In this document: one piece after another, positions 58,262 to 64,000 of the stretch | Position numbering within the stretch: position 1 is the stretch's first letter | How the letters are laid out: every line of letters begins with the position of its first letter | The notes under the pieces: model-generated | The model's input: only the letters and a program-made list of their open reading frames with translations | Database searches by the model: none | What the model was told of the DNA's origin: nothing | Assembly: GCF_900177615.1 (NCBI RefSeq) | Contig: NZ_FXAP01000003.1 | Span: forward strand, 480,527-544,526 | Length of the DNA stretch: 64,000 bases | Reading direction: 5' to 3' | DNA from: Plantibacter flavus | GTDB taxonomy: Bacteria > Actinomycetota > Actinomycetes > Actinomycetales > Microbacteriaceae | Made by a program: the position numbers and the translations under genes

Positions 58262-59260
58262 TCAGTAGGCGCGTTCGGGCAGTGCTGCCGTCGCGGCGTC
58301 CGGGGAGTCGAACGTGACGCTCGGCACCACGATGTCCGATTCGACCGTGTCGCCGGCGAGTGCCTTCTTGACGATGTCGATCGCGGTCTCACCGAACAGC
58401 GGGTTGTATTCGGCGACGAAGCTCAGGCGTCCGGCGGCGAGTGCTTCGAGCGCCGCCTTGGTGCCGTCGATCGTGATGATCTTGACGTCGGTGCCGGGCT
58501 TCAGGCCGGCCTCCTCGACGGCGAGTGCAGCGCCGAGGCCCATCTCGTCGTTCTGTGCGAAGACGAGCTGGACGTCGTTGTTGTTCGCCTTGAGGATGGT
58601 CTCGAAGACGCTCTTCGCCTCTTCGGTGGACCAGTTGGCCGACTGCGACTCGAGCTTCGTGAAGTTCGGGTCGATGGTGTCGTCCCAGCCCTTGTTGCGG
58701 TCGTTGACGACGGAGAGGCCGGGAGGGCCCTCGAGGACGACGTACTTGGCGCCGTCGGGGAACTGACCGTTCGCCCACTCGGCGGCCGAGGCGCTGATGC
58801 CGACGTTGTCGGGGGCGATGCGGCTCGTGTAGAGCTCGGTGTCGTTCGGCTCGATGCCGCGGTCGAGCAGGACGACGGGGATCTCGGCCTCCTTCGCGCG
58901 CTCCAGGACGCTCTCCCAGCCGGTCGCTTCGGTGGCGGACAGCAGGATGGCGTCGACGCCCTCGTCGATGAACGAGGTGAAGGCGGTGATCTGCGAGTTC
59001 TGGTCGCCGTTCGTCGCCGGTGCGTACTTGAGGTCGAAGCCGTTCTCCTTCGAGAACGAGTCCTGGATGTTCTTCTCGTTCGCGGTGCGCCATCCGCCCT
59101 CGGGGCCGACGGCCACGAAGCCGATGGTGGTGAGTTCGCCGTCGGAACCGGCGTCGCCGTCGGAGCTTCCGGAACCGCTGGAGCAGGCGGTCGCGCTGAA
59201 CGCGAGAGCGCCGACCAGGGCGAGGCCCGCGAGTGCGCGGACACGTGTTGTCTTGAACAT
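58262..59260 (-). CDS. Sugar ABC transporter substrate-binding lipoprotein (YtfQ-like)
   Basis: 332-residue periplasmic-type binding protein of the RbsB/YtfQ group. Lipobox TAC with Cys26 after a hydrophobic leader, Ser/Gly linker, then TTIGFVAVGPEGGWR, IDEGVDAILLSATEATGWESVL, PVVLLDRGIEPND and LVFAQNDEMGLGAALAVEEAG, the canonical ligand-contact segments. YtfQ binds galactofuranose; here a furanose or pentose such as arabinofuranose is plausible from the GH43 enzyme. A TTGACA-N18-TAATGT promoter with two LacI-like operators lies upstream. Confidence 0.94.
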   Translation of the reverse strand: MFKTTRVRALAGLALVGALAFSATACSSGSGSSDGDAGSDGELTTIGFVAVGPEGGWRTANEKNIQDSFSKENGFDLKYAPATNGDQNSQITAFTSFIDEGVDAILLSATEATGWESVLERAKEAEIPVVLLDRGIEPNDTELYTSRIAPDNVGISASAAEWANGQFPDGAKYVVLEGPPGLSVVNDRNKGWDDTIDPNFTKLESQSANWSTEEAKSVFETILKANNNDVQLVFAQNDEMGLGAALAVEEAGLKPGTDVKIITIDGTKAALEALAAGRLSFVAEYNPLFGETAIDIVKKALAGDTVESDIVVPSVTFDSPDAATAALPERAY

Positions 59261-59350
59261 TGTTCTCCTCTTTGAGACCCGCGGTCCCGACGATGGGTGC
59301 GGCGTGAATGTGACGTGCGTGGTGCTGCGGTGACGCAGGTGGTCGGAAAT

Positions 59351-59364
59351 TGTTAGCGATCACA
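59351..59364. promoter_or_regulatory. LacI-type operator 1
   Basis: TGTTAGCGATCACA: near-palindrome of the TGTNAGCGNTNACA class, just downstream of the binding-protein promoter. Likely bound by the LacI regulator encoded at 61105. Confidence 0.7.
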
Positions 59365-59379
59365 TCTGCGTTGTGCTGA

Positions 59380-59409
59380 ACATTAGCCAGGGCTCGAAGT
59401 GGTTGTCAA
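59380..59409 (-). promoter_or_regulatory. Promoter of the sugar ABC/GH43 operon
   Basis: Minus-strand -35 TTGACA (59404-59409) and -10 TAATGT (59380-59385) with 18-bp spacing; the best sigma70 match in the window. The two operators flank it. Confidence 0.75.
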
Positions 59410-59416
59410 CAGGCAA

Positions 59417-59430
59417 TGTTAGCCCTCACA
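59417..59430. promoter_or_regulatory. LacI-type operator 2
   Basis: TGTTAGCCCTCACA: 66 bp from operator 1, upstream of the -35. On the other strand it overlaps a possible -10 (CACAAT) after TTGTCA for the divergent ATPase gene, so one repressor could close both promoters. Confidence 0.65.
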
Positions 59431-59528
59431 ATTCTCCCGGAGCGGCCTCCCGGCGGTGCCGTCGCGCGCGCTAGAGTCGGGTGATCAACGGACACCCCGG
59501 CCGCGACCAACTCGATGGAGAGCTGCAG

Positions 59529-61112
59529 ATGACCTCGCCCACGCCACTCGTGCAGTTGCGCGGTGTCTCCGTGAGCTTCCCCGGTGTCAAAGCGCTCGAC
59601 GACGTCGACCTCCGGTTGTTCCCCGGCGAGGTCCACTCCCTCATGGGCGAGAACGGAGCGGGGAAGTCGACCCTGATCAAGTCGCTGACCGGGGTCCATC
59701 GGATCGACAGCGGAAGCATCCTCCTCGAGGGACGCGAGGTCTCGTTCTCGAGCGTCGCCGACGCCCAGGCGCACGGGATCAGCACCGTCTACCAGGAGGT
59801 CAACCTCCTCCCCAACCTGACCGTCGCCGAGAACATCCTCCTCGGCCGCGAACCACGTCATGCCTGGGGAGGGATCTCGGGGAGGCGCATGCGCGAGCGC
59901 GCCCGCGAACTGCTCGCCGTCGTCGGACTCGACATCGACCCGGCCTCGCAGCTCTCCGCCCACCCGCCGGCGATCCAGCAGCTCGTCGCGATCGTCCGGG
60001 CGATCGCCGTGCGCACCAAGGTGCTCGTCCTCGACGAACCGACCTCGAGCCTCGACAACGACGAGGTCACCGAGCTCTTCCGGGTCATCTCGATCCTCAA
60101 GGCCGAGGGCGTCGCGATCCTCTTCATCTCGCACTTCCTCGACCAGGTCTACGAGATCTCCGACCGACTCACGGTGCTGCGGGAGGGGCGTCTCGTCGGG
60201 GAGTACCTCCCACATGAACTGCTCCGGATCGACCTCGTCCACAAGATGATCGGCAAGGAGCTCGCGACCTTCGACGAGATCCGACGCGGGCTCGACACCT
60301 CCGACGAGGGCGACGCCCTCGACGGTGAGGACCCGTTCGTCGCGGCGATCGGGCTCGGGCGCCAGGGTGCGATCGAACCGATCGACCTGAAGGTCTACGA
60401 GGGCGAGATCGTCGGCATCGCCGGCCTGCTCGGCTCAGGCCGGACGGAGCTCGCCAGACTCCTGACCGGCGTCGACCGGGCCGACACCGGCTCGGTGGAG
60501 GTGGCTGGGAGGGCCACCCGCCTCGGATCCCCGCGTCGCGCCCTCAAGCAACGGATCGTCTACGCGTCGGAGAACCGTCGCACCGAGGGGATCATCGGTG
60601 ACCTCAGCCTGCGCGACAACATCGCGCTGGCCCTCCAGGCGGACCTCGGGTGGTTCAGACGCATCCCGCTGCGTCGGCAGAACGAACTGGCCGAGAGCTA
60701 CATCCAGGCGATGGGCATCAAACCGGCGAATCCCGATGCGCTCATGAAGGAGCTCTCAGGCGGGAATCAACAGAAGGTACTCTTGGCGAGGTGGCTCGCG
60801 CTCGCTCCTCGGTTGCTCGTGCTCGATGAACCGACCCGAGGCATCGACATCGGCGCCAAGGCCGAGATCCAGAAGCTCGTGACCCGGCTCGCCGAGAACG
60901 GTCTGTCGGTCGTGTTCATCTCAGCCGAACTCGAGGAGGTCCTGCGCATCAGCCACCGGATCGCCGTGCTGCGCGACCGACGGAAGGTCGCCGACCTCCC
61001 GAACTACGACCTCACCGTCTCGAAGCTGCTGGCCGCGATCTCGGAGGGGCCGGACGAGGCCCCGCCGCAACCGAGCACGACCGCCGACGACGAGAGGGGA
61101 CCGCGTGGCTGA
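59529..61112 (+). CDS. Second sugar ABC ATP-binding protein (YtfR/RbsA-like), without permease partners
   Basis: 527-residue twin ATPase closely resembling the one encoded at 56618-58144: Walker A GENGAGKSTLI, VYQEVNLLPNLTVAENILLG, VLVLDEPTSSLD, then GLLGSGRTELARLLTG, LSGGNQQKVLLARWL and VLDEPTRGIDIGA. The N-terminal GVKALDDVDLRLFPGEV segment also matches. All motifs look functional. There is no permease or binding-protein gene with it; it is coupled (8-bp overlap) to the LacI repressor. GGAG precedes the ATG at 59529. It may serve as an alternative energiser of the divergent permeases, or have been left after loss of its own. Confidence 0.92.
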   Translation: MTSPTPLVQLRGVSVSFPGVKALDDVDLRLFPGEVHSLMGENGAGKSTLIKSLTGVHRIDSGSILLEGREVSFSSVADAQAHGISTVYQEVNLLPNLTVAENILLGREPRHAWGGISGRRMRERARELLAVVGLDIDPASQLSAHPPAIQQLVAIVRAIAVRTKVLVLDEPTSSLDNDEVTELFRVISILKAEGVAILFISHFLDQVYEISDRLTVLREGRLVGEYLPHELLRIDLVHKMIGKELATFDEIRRGLDTSDEGDALDGEDPFVAAIGLGRQGAIEPIDLKVYEGEIVGIAGLLGSGRTELARLLTGVDRADTGSVEVAGRATRLGSPRRALKQRIVYASENRRTEGIIGDLSLRDNIALALQADLGWFRRIPLRRQNELAESYIQAMGIKPANPDALMKELSGGNQQKVLLARWLALAPRLLVLDEPTRGIDIGAKAEIQKLVTRLAENGLSVVFISAELEEVLRISHRIAVLRDRRKVADLPNYDLTVSKLLAAISEGPDEAPPQPSTTADDERGPRG

Positions 61113-62142
61113 GCCGTCCCGTCATGCGACGATCTTCGACGTCGCGCGGCTCGCGGGGGTGTCGCACCAGACCGTGTCACGGGTGCTCAACGACCTCCCG
61201 AACGTTCGGCCGGCGACGAAGGCGCGGGTCGATGAAGCGATCAAGCAGCTGCGCTACGTCCCTTCCCCCGCCGCGCGGACACTCGTCACGAAGCGCTCCC
61301 GGACCATCGGCCTCATCGCCACCGGCGGTACGGAGTTCGGGCCCTCGTCCTCGGTCCTGCACTTCAACGCGGCGGCCCGCGACGCACGGTGGTCGGTCTT
61401 CACCGCGAACATGGTGGACAGCGACCCGGGTTCCGCGCGTGCAGCGGTCGAGGGGTTCCTGCGCCAGAACGTCGAGGGCATCGCCGTCATCAGCGCGCGC
61501 GAGGGGGTCACCGACATCGTGGCGGGGATGGAACTCAGCGTGCCGCTCGTGGCGCTGCACGCCACGCCACGTGCAGGTATGGTCACCGTCGGCGTCGACC
61601 AGTACGCCGGCGCGCGTGCCGCGACCGCCCACCTCATCGGGCTCGGCCACCGGCGCATCGGGCACCTCGCCGGACCACCGGACGCGATCGACGCCCGCGA
61701 GCGCGAGCGCGGCTGGCGAGACGAACTCGCCACCGCGGGTCTCGTCGCGCAGGTCGTCGGGACCGGCGACTGGACGCCGACGTCCGGATACGCTCTCGGC
61801 CGTCAGCTGGACGACGAGGTCACCGCGGTGTTCGCCGCCAACGATCAGATGGCCCTGGGGCTCATGCACTCGCTCACCGAGCGCGGACTCCGGGTCCCGC
61901 TCGATTTCAGCGTCGTGGGGTTCGACGACATCCCCGAGGCGGAGCACCTCTCGCCGCCGCTCACCACTGTGCAGCAGGACTTCGAACAGGTCGGCCGGAC
62001 CCTGCTCGCGACCCTGCTCGACCACGTCAACGGAGAACCCCCGGGAGCGGTGCCGCCCTCGGTACCGGAGCTGATCCTGCGCGACTCCACGGCGACGGCG
62101 AACGCCGAGCGCTTGGCGAGGCGCAGGGTCGACGCCCCCTGA
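61105..62142 (+). CDS. LacI-family repressor of the sugar/GH43 locus
   Basis: 345-residue LacI protein: HTH TIFDVARLAGVSHQTVSRVL, hinge YVPSPAARTLVTKRSRTIGLI, sensor with LGHRRIGHLAGP and AVFAANDQMALGLMHSL plus VVGFDDIPEAEHLSPPLTTV. Complete, unlike the two damaged LacI genes at the left of the window. The GTG start at 61105 overlaps the upstream ATPase stop and has GAGAGGGG just before. It should bind the two TGTTAGC... operators in front of the ABC operon and be released by an imported pentose or furanose. Confidence 0.94.
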   Translation: MAEPSRHATIFDVARLAGVSHQTVSRVLNDLPNVRPATKARVDEAIKQLRYVPSPAARTLVTKRSRTIGLIATGGTEFGPSSSVLHFNAAARDARWSVFTANMVDSDPGSARAAVEGFLRQNVEGIAVISAREGVTDIVAGMELSVPLVALHATPRAGMVTVGVDQYAGARAATAHLIGLGHRRIGHLAGPPDAIDARERERGWRDELATAGLVAQVVGTGDWTPTSGYALGRQLDDEVTAVFAANDQMALGLMHSLTERGLRVPLDFSVVGFDDIPEAEHLSPPLTTVQQDFEQVGRTLLATLLDHVNGEPPGAVPPSVPELILRDSTATANAERLARRRVDAP

Positions 62143-62168
62143 GCGTCTCAAGCCCCTGACCCCCACCC

Positions 62169-62266
62169 GGTCCCTGAGCCCCACCCCGGTCCCTCAGCCC
62201 CACCCCGGTCCCTGAGCCCCACCCCGGTCCCTCAGCCCCACCCCGGTCCCTGAGCCTGTCGAAGGG
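62169..62266. repeat. 19/38-bp tandem repeat array ending in a dispersed palindrome
   Basis: Four 19-bp units GGTCCC(T)GAG/CAGCCCCACCCC (62169-62187, 62188-62206, 62207-62225, 62226-62244) alternate CTGAG and CTCAG, so the true period may be 38 bp; a fifth unit (62245-62266) runs into CCCTGAGCCTGTCGAAGGG, an imperfect palindrome I have seen dispersed in high-GC actinobacterial genomes. A weaker unit precedes at 62154-62168. The array lies between the LacI stop and the riboswitch; role unknown, possibly a terminator region. Confidence 0.85.
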
Positions 62267-62309
62267 CGAATTCCCAGGTACCCCGCCCACCCCCTGACCT
62301 ACACTTGTC

Positions 62310-62410
62310 GGAGCAGGGGGAGTACTCCTTCGCGACATGCTCGTCAGTACGGATCCGCCATCGGGTCCCGGGGTGTCGGCTCTCATCAAGAGTGGAGAAG
62401 ACCGTGTTCC
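62310..62410 (+). ncRNA. yybP-ykoY manganese riboswitch
   Basis: The leader of the TerC-family gene matches the yybP-ykoY core: P1 arm GGAGCAGG (62310-62317), GGGAGTA loop directly after it, a CGTCAGTA element near 62342 and the 3' AAGACC (62398-62403) followed by the pairing arm GTGTTCC (P1 with one G/G mismatch). These riboswitches sense Mn2+ and precede exporter genes of the TerC, MntP and UPF0016 families, which fits. Switching element not folded in detail. Confidence 0.72.
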
Positions 62411-62453
62411 GACCATCGCGTCGGAGTCCCGTCCTCGAGCCCCTGGAGCCACC

Positions 62454-63437
62454 ATGGCCGTCACCCCGCTGATCTGGATCATCACCATCGGTGTCACGAT
62501 CCTCTTCTTCGTCTACGAGTTCTTCGCGCACGTGCGGAAGCCCCACGAACCGACCATCGCCGAGTCGGCACGCTGGTCGATCTTCTACGTCAGCCTCGCC
62601 CTGCTGTTCGGCGTCGGCATCGGCCTCGTCTCCGGTTGGACGTACGGCGGCGAGTACTTCGCCGGGTATCTGACCGAGAAGGCGCTGTCGATCGACAACC
62701 TGTTCGTCTTCCTCATCGTCATGGCCGGGTTCGCCGTCCCGAAGGCGTACCAGCAGAAAGTGCTGATGATCGGCATCATCATCGCGCTCATCATGCGCGG
62801 CGCGTTCATCGCCGTCGGCGCCGCACTCATCGAGAACTACTCCTGGATCTTCTACCTGATGGGCGCACTGCTGCTGTTCCTCGCGTACCGCCAGGCGTTC
62901 GGCAGCCACGAGAGCGACCCGGCCAACGGCAAGGTCGTGGGATTCGCCCGCCGCATCCTCCCGATCACCGACACGTATCACGGTGACCGACTCTCGGTGA
63001 AGATCGACGGCAAGCGCTTCTTCACGCCGATGCTGCTGACGATCGTCGCGATCGGGTTCGTCGACCTCGTATTCGCTGTCGACTCGATCCCCGCGATCTA
63101 CGGCCTCACCGAGCAGGCGTACATCGTGTTCACCGCGAACGCCTTCGCCCTCATGGGCCTGCGTCAGCTGTTCTTCCTCATCGGCGGCCTGCTGGAACGC
63201 CTCGTCTACCTGGCGCAGGGCCTCGCCGTCATCCTCGCCTTCATCGGTGTGAAGCTCGTGTTCCACGCCCTCCACGTGAACGAGCTGCCGTTCATCAACG
63301 GCGGTCGGCACATCGACTGGATCCCCGACATCCCGATCTGGTTCTCGTTGCTCTTCATCGCCGCGACCATCACCGTGGCGACGGTCGCCTCGCTCGCGAA
63401 GACCCGCCGCGACGCACGGGCCGGCATCGAGCGGTAG
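62454..63437 (+). CDS. TerC-family membrane protein (probable Mn2+/metal exporter)
   Basis: 327-residue protein of the TerC/Alx group with about nine helices. The paired Asp motifs ALSIDNLFVFLIVMAGF and FVDLVFAVDSIPAIYGL are the metal-coordinating signature. Members such as Alx and YkoY export or insert manganese; a Mn2+ riboswitch upstream supports that here. The ATG at 62454 is preferred: it gives the normal N-terminal helix, and longer frames would run through the riboswitch. GGAGCCACC precedes it. Terminated by the palindrome at 63446. Confidence 0.93.
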   Translation: MAVTPLIWIITIGVTILFFVYEFFAHVRKPHEPTIAESARWSIFYVSLALLFGVGIGLVSGWTYGGEYFAGYLTEKALSIDNLFVFLIVMAGFAVPKAYQQKVLMIGIIIALIMRGAFIAVGAALIENYSWIFYLMGALLLFLAYRQAFGSHESDPANGKVVGFARRILPITDTYHGDRLSVKIDGKRFFTPMLLTIVAIGFVDLVFAVDSIPAIYGLTEQAYIVFTANAFALMGLRQLFFLIGGLLERLVYLAQGLAVILAFIGVKLVFHALHVNELPFINGGRHIDWIPDIPIWFSLLFIAATITVATVASLAKTRRDARAGIER

Positions 63438-63445
63438 GGGTCGAC

Positions 63446-63486
63446 CGACCGCACATGCGCTCCTATGCTGAGCGCATGTGCGGTCG
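63446..63486. terminator. 16-bp-stem palindrome overlapping the SRAP start
   Basis: Arms 63446-63461 and 63471-63486 pair perfectly; the 9-nt loop contains the TATGCT -10 of the next gene, and the ATG lies in the right arm. It is nine bases after the TerC stop and could terminate that gene. Confidence 0.75.
63464..63469 (+). promoter_or_regulatory. Leaderless -10 of the SRAP gene
   Basis: TATGCT in the palindrome loop ends six bases before the ATG at 63476. Confidence 0.6.
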
Positions 63487-63778
63487 CTTCGTCGTCACCG
63501 ATTCCACGTCCACCCTGCTCGCAGACCTCGTGGCCGAGTTCGAGGCGCCTGCGCCCGACTACAACGTCGCTCCCACCACCGAGGTGACCGTGGTCCGCAC
63601 CCGTCACGACGAACGGACCGCGACCGGCGCCCGCTGGGGCTTCCTCCCCGGCTGGGCCAAGGACTTCGCCAAGCAACGCCCGCAACCCATCAACGCGCGC
63701 ATGGAGACGGTCGCGACGGCGTCGATGTTCCGGAAGGCGTTCGCGTCAGCACGGTGCATCGTGCCGGCTTATCTGTAG
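63476..63778 (+). pseudogene. Truncated SRAP (YedK/HMCES-type) gene
   Basis: 100 codons of an SOS-response-associated peptidase family protein: the invariant MCGRF with catalytic Cys2, APDYNVAPTTEVTVV, GARWGFLPGWAKD, QPINARMETVATASMFRKAF and ARCIVPA. Full-length members are ~220-250 residues; the Glu of the next motif (normally ARCIVPADGFYEW) and the distal His are missing because the frame ends with a stop three codons after IVPA. No similar sequence resumes in any frame, so the gene was cut at about 63767 by deletion or insertion. Cys2 alone could still trap abasic DNA, but release and stability should be impaired. Confidence 0.8.
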
Positions 63779-64000
63779 TGGGCCGTCACCGGGGGTCGAG
63801 AAACGCGCCTCAAGTCGCGGTCCGTTCCATTGAAGACGCGTCATCGAAAGATTCCAACACTGCTCTCGATCGAGGATCGAGTGGAACAGGATGCGGACCC
63901 GGACGTGTGAGCAGCCTCGCTCTGTGTCGTCGTTTTCGCTGCGATCGGTGTCGGGTCAGGTGGTGCCGATGACGAGGGTGCTGCGGGCGGCCTCGACGAC
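63779..64000. other. Unassigned DNA after the SRAP break; possible 3' end of a leftward gene
   Basis: No gene is supported in 63779-63955. On the minus strand a frame ends at 63956 with ...VVEAARSTLVIGTT, which resembles the closing strand of a LacI-family sensor (LVxRGTT type), but only 14 codons are visible before the window edge, so this is a weak suggestion. Confidence 0.25.

Noticed and set aside
62169..62266. CRISPR-like array
   Set aside because: The units are directly adjacent with no variable spacers and no cas genes anywhere in the window.
63446..63486. LexA box in front of the SRAP gene
   Set aside because: SRAP genes can be SOS-linked, but no GAAC-N4-GTTC type site is present; the palindrome has a different sequence and serves as hairpin and promoter.
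1..64000. tRNA, rRNA or prophage genes
   Set aside because: No anticodon-arm/TPsiC pattern with a plausible acceptor stem, no rRNA-like sequence and no phage structural gene was found on either strand.

Overview
The window is high-GC actinobacterial DNA. Short intergenic gaps, many GTG/TTG starts, many divergent regulator-target pairs, carbohydrate ABC systems with LacI/ROK regulators and secreted or wall-anchored glycosidases point to the family Microbacteriaceae (Plantibacter/Curtobacterium/Clavibacter-like; the genus is my inference). I saw no tRNA, rRNA, CRISPR array, transposase or prophage module. It reads as accessory-rich chromosome: nutrient uptake, small regulators, detoxification enzymes and eroded toxin-antitoxin genes.

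Left end (1-6.1 kb): a sugar ABC operon (binding protein plus a permease that runs off the edge), a LacI-type sugar sensor without DNA-binding domain divergent from a ROK repressor, and a secreted GH26 mannanase-like enzyme. Together they look like a beta-mannan/manno-oligosaccharide locus. A TSUP permease follows. 6-15 kb: hydrolase plus DHA2 exporter, a zinc-ribbon nuclease-like protein, a phosphate-permease (Pit) operon under a DeoR regulator with a possible leader-peptide/hairpin leader, a LacI HTH-only fragment and an MFS permease. 15-20 kb: membrane alpha/beta hydrolase divergent from an ABC exporter - sensor kinase - response regulator operon. 20-30 kb: a run of small regulator-target pairs (WYL regulator, epoxide hydrolase, Lrp-LysE, MOSC, acetyltransferases, flavin reductase), a HicB antitoxin with an eroded HicA, and a receiver-like protein lacking the expected phospho-Asp.

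31-32.5 kb: a two-gene, translationally coupled unit of a Lys/Ala-rich coiled-coil protein with a Rho_N-like tail and an orphan ParA ATPase, the best candidate here for an undescribed system. 32.5-41 kb: housekeeping-type genes (NUDIX, ASCH, RidA/HxlR, PH-domain protein, ketopantoate reductase-like/M20 pair, lipoprotein, S4 protein). 41-46 kb: a KtrB/KtrA potassium system bracketed by 23-bp direct repeats derived from an acetyltransferase 3' end, then a TPR-like protein and an antitoxin with a frame-disrupted RelE-like toxin containing a 15-bp tandem repeat. 46-50.7 kb: TerD, SulP transporter/MerR, MarR/quinone oxidoreductase with two clear palindromic operators.

50.7-62.1 kb: a coherent pentose/arabinan-type regulon. 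A YtfQRT-YjfF-like ABC operon ends in a 1,204-residue wall-anchored protein with two GH43 modules around a LamG-like module. Divergently, an extra sugar ATPase is coupled to a LacI repressor; two LacI-like operators flank a strong promoter between them. 62.1-64 kb: a 19/38-bp tandem repeat, a yybP-ykoY-type Mn2+ riboswitch ahead of a TerC-family gene, and a truncated SRAP (YedK/HMCES) gene whose promoter and start codon lie inside a 16-bp-stem palindrome.

A recurrent property is leaderless expression: at many genes a TANNNT-like hexamer ends exactly 6 nt (occasionally 5 or 7) before the start codon. I used this to decide several starts.
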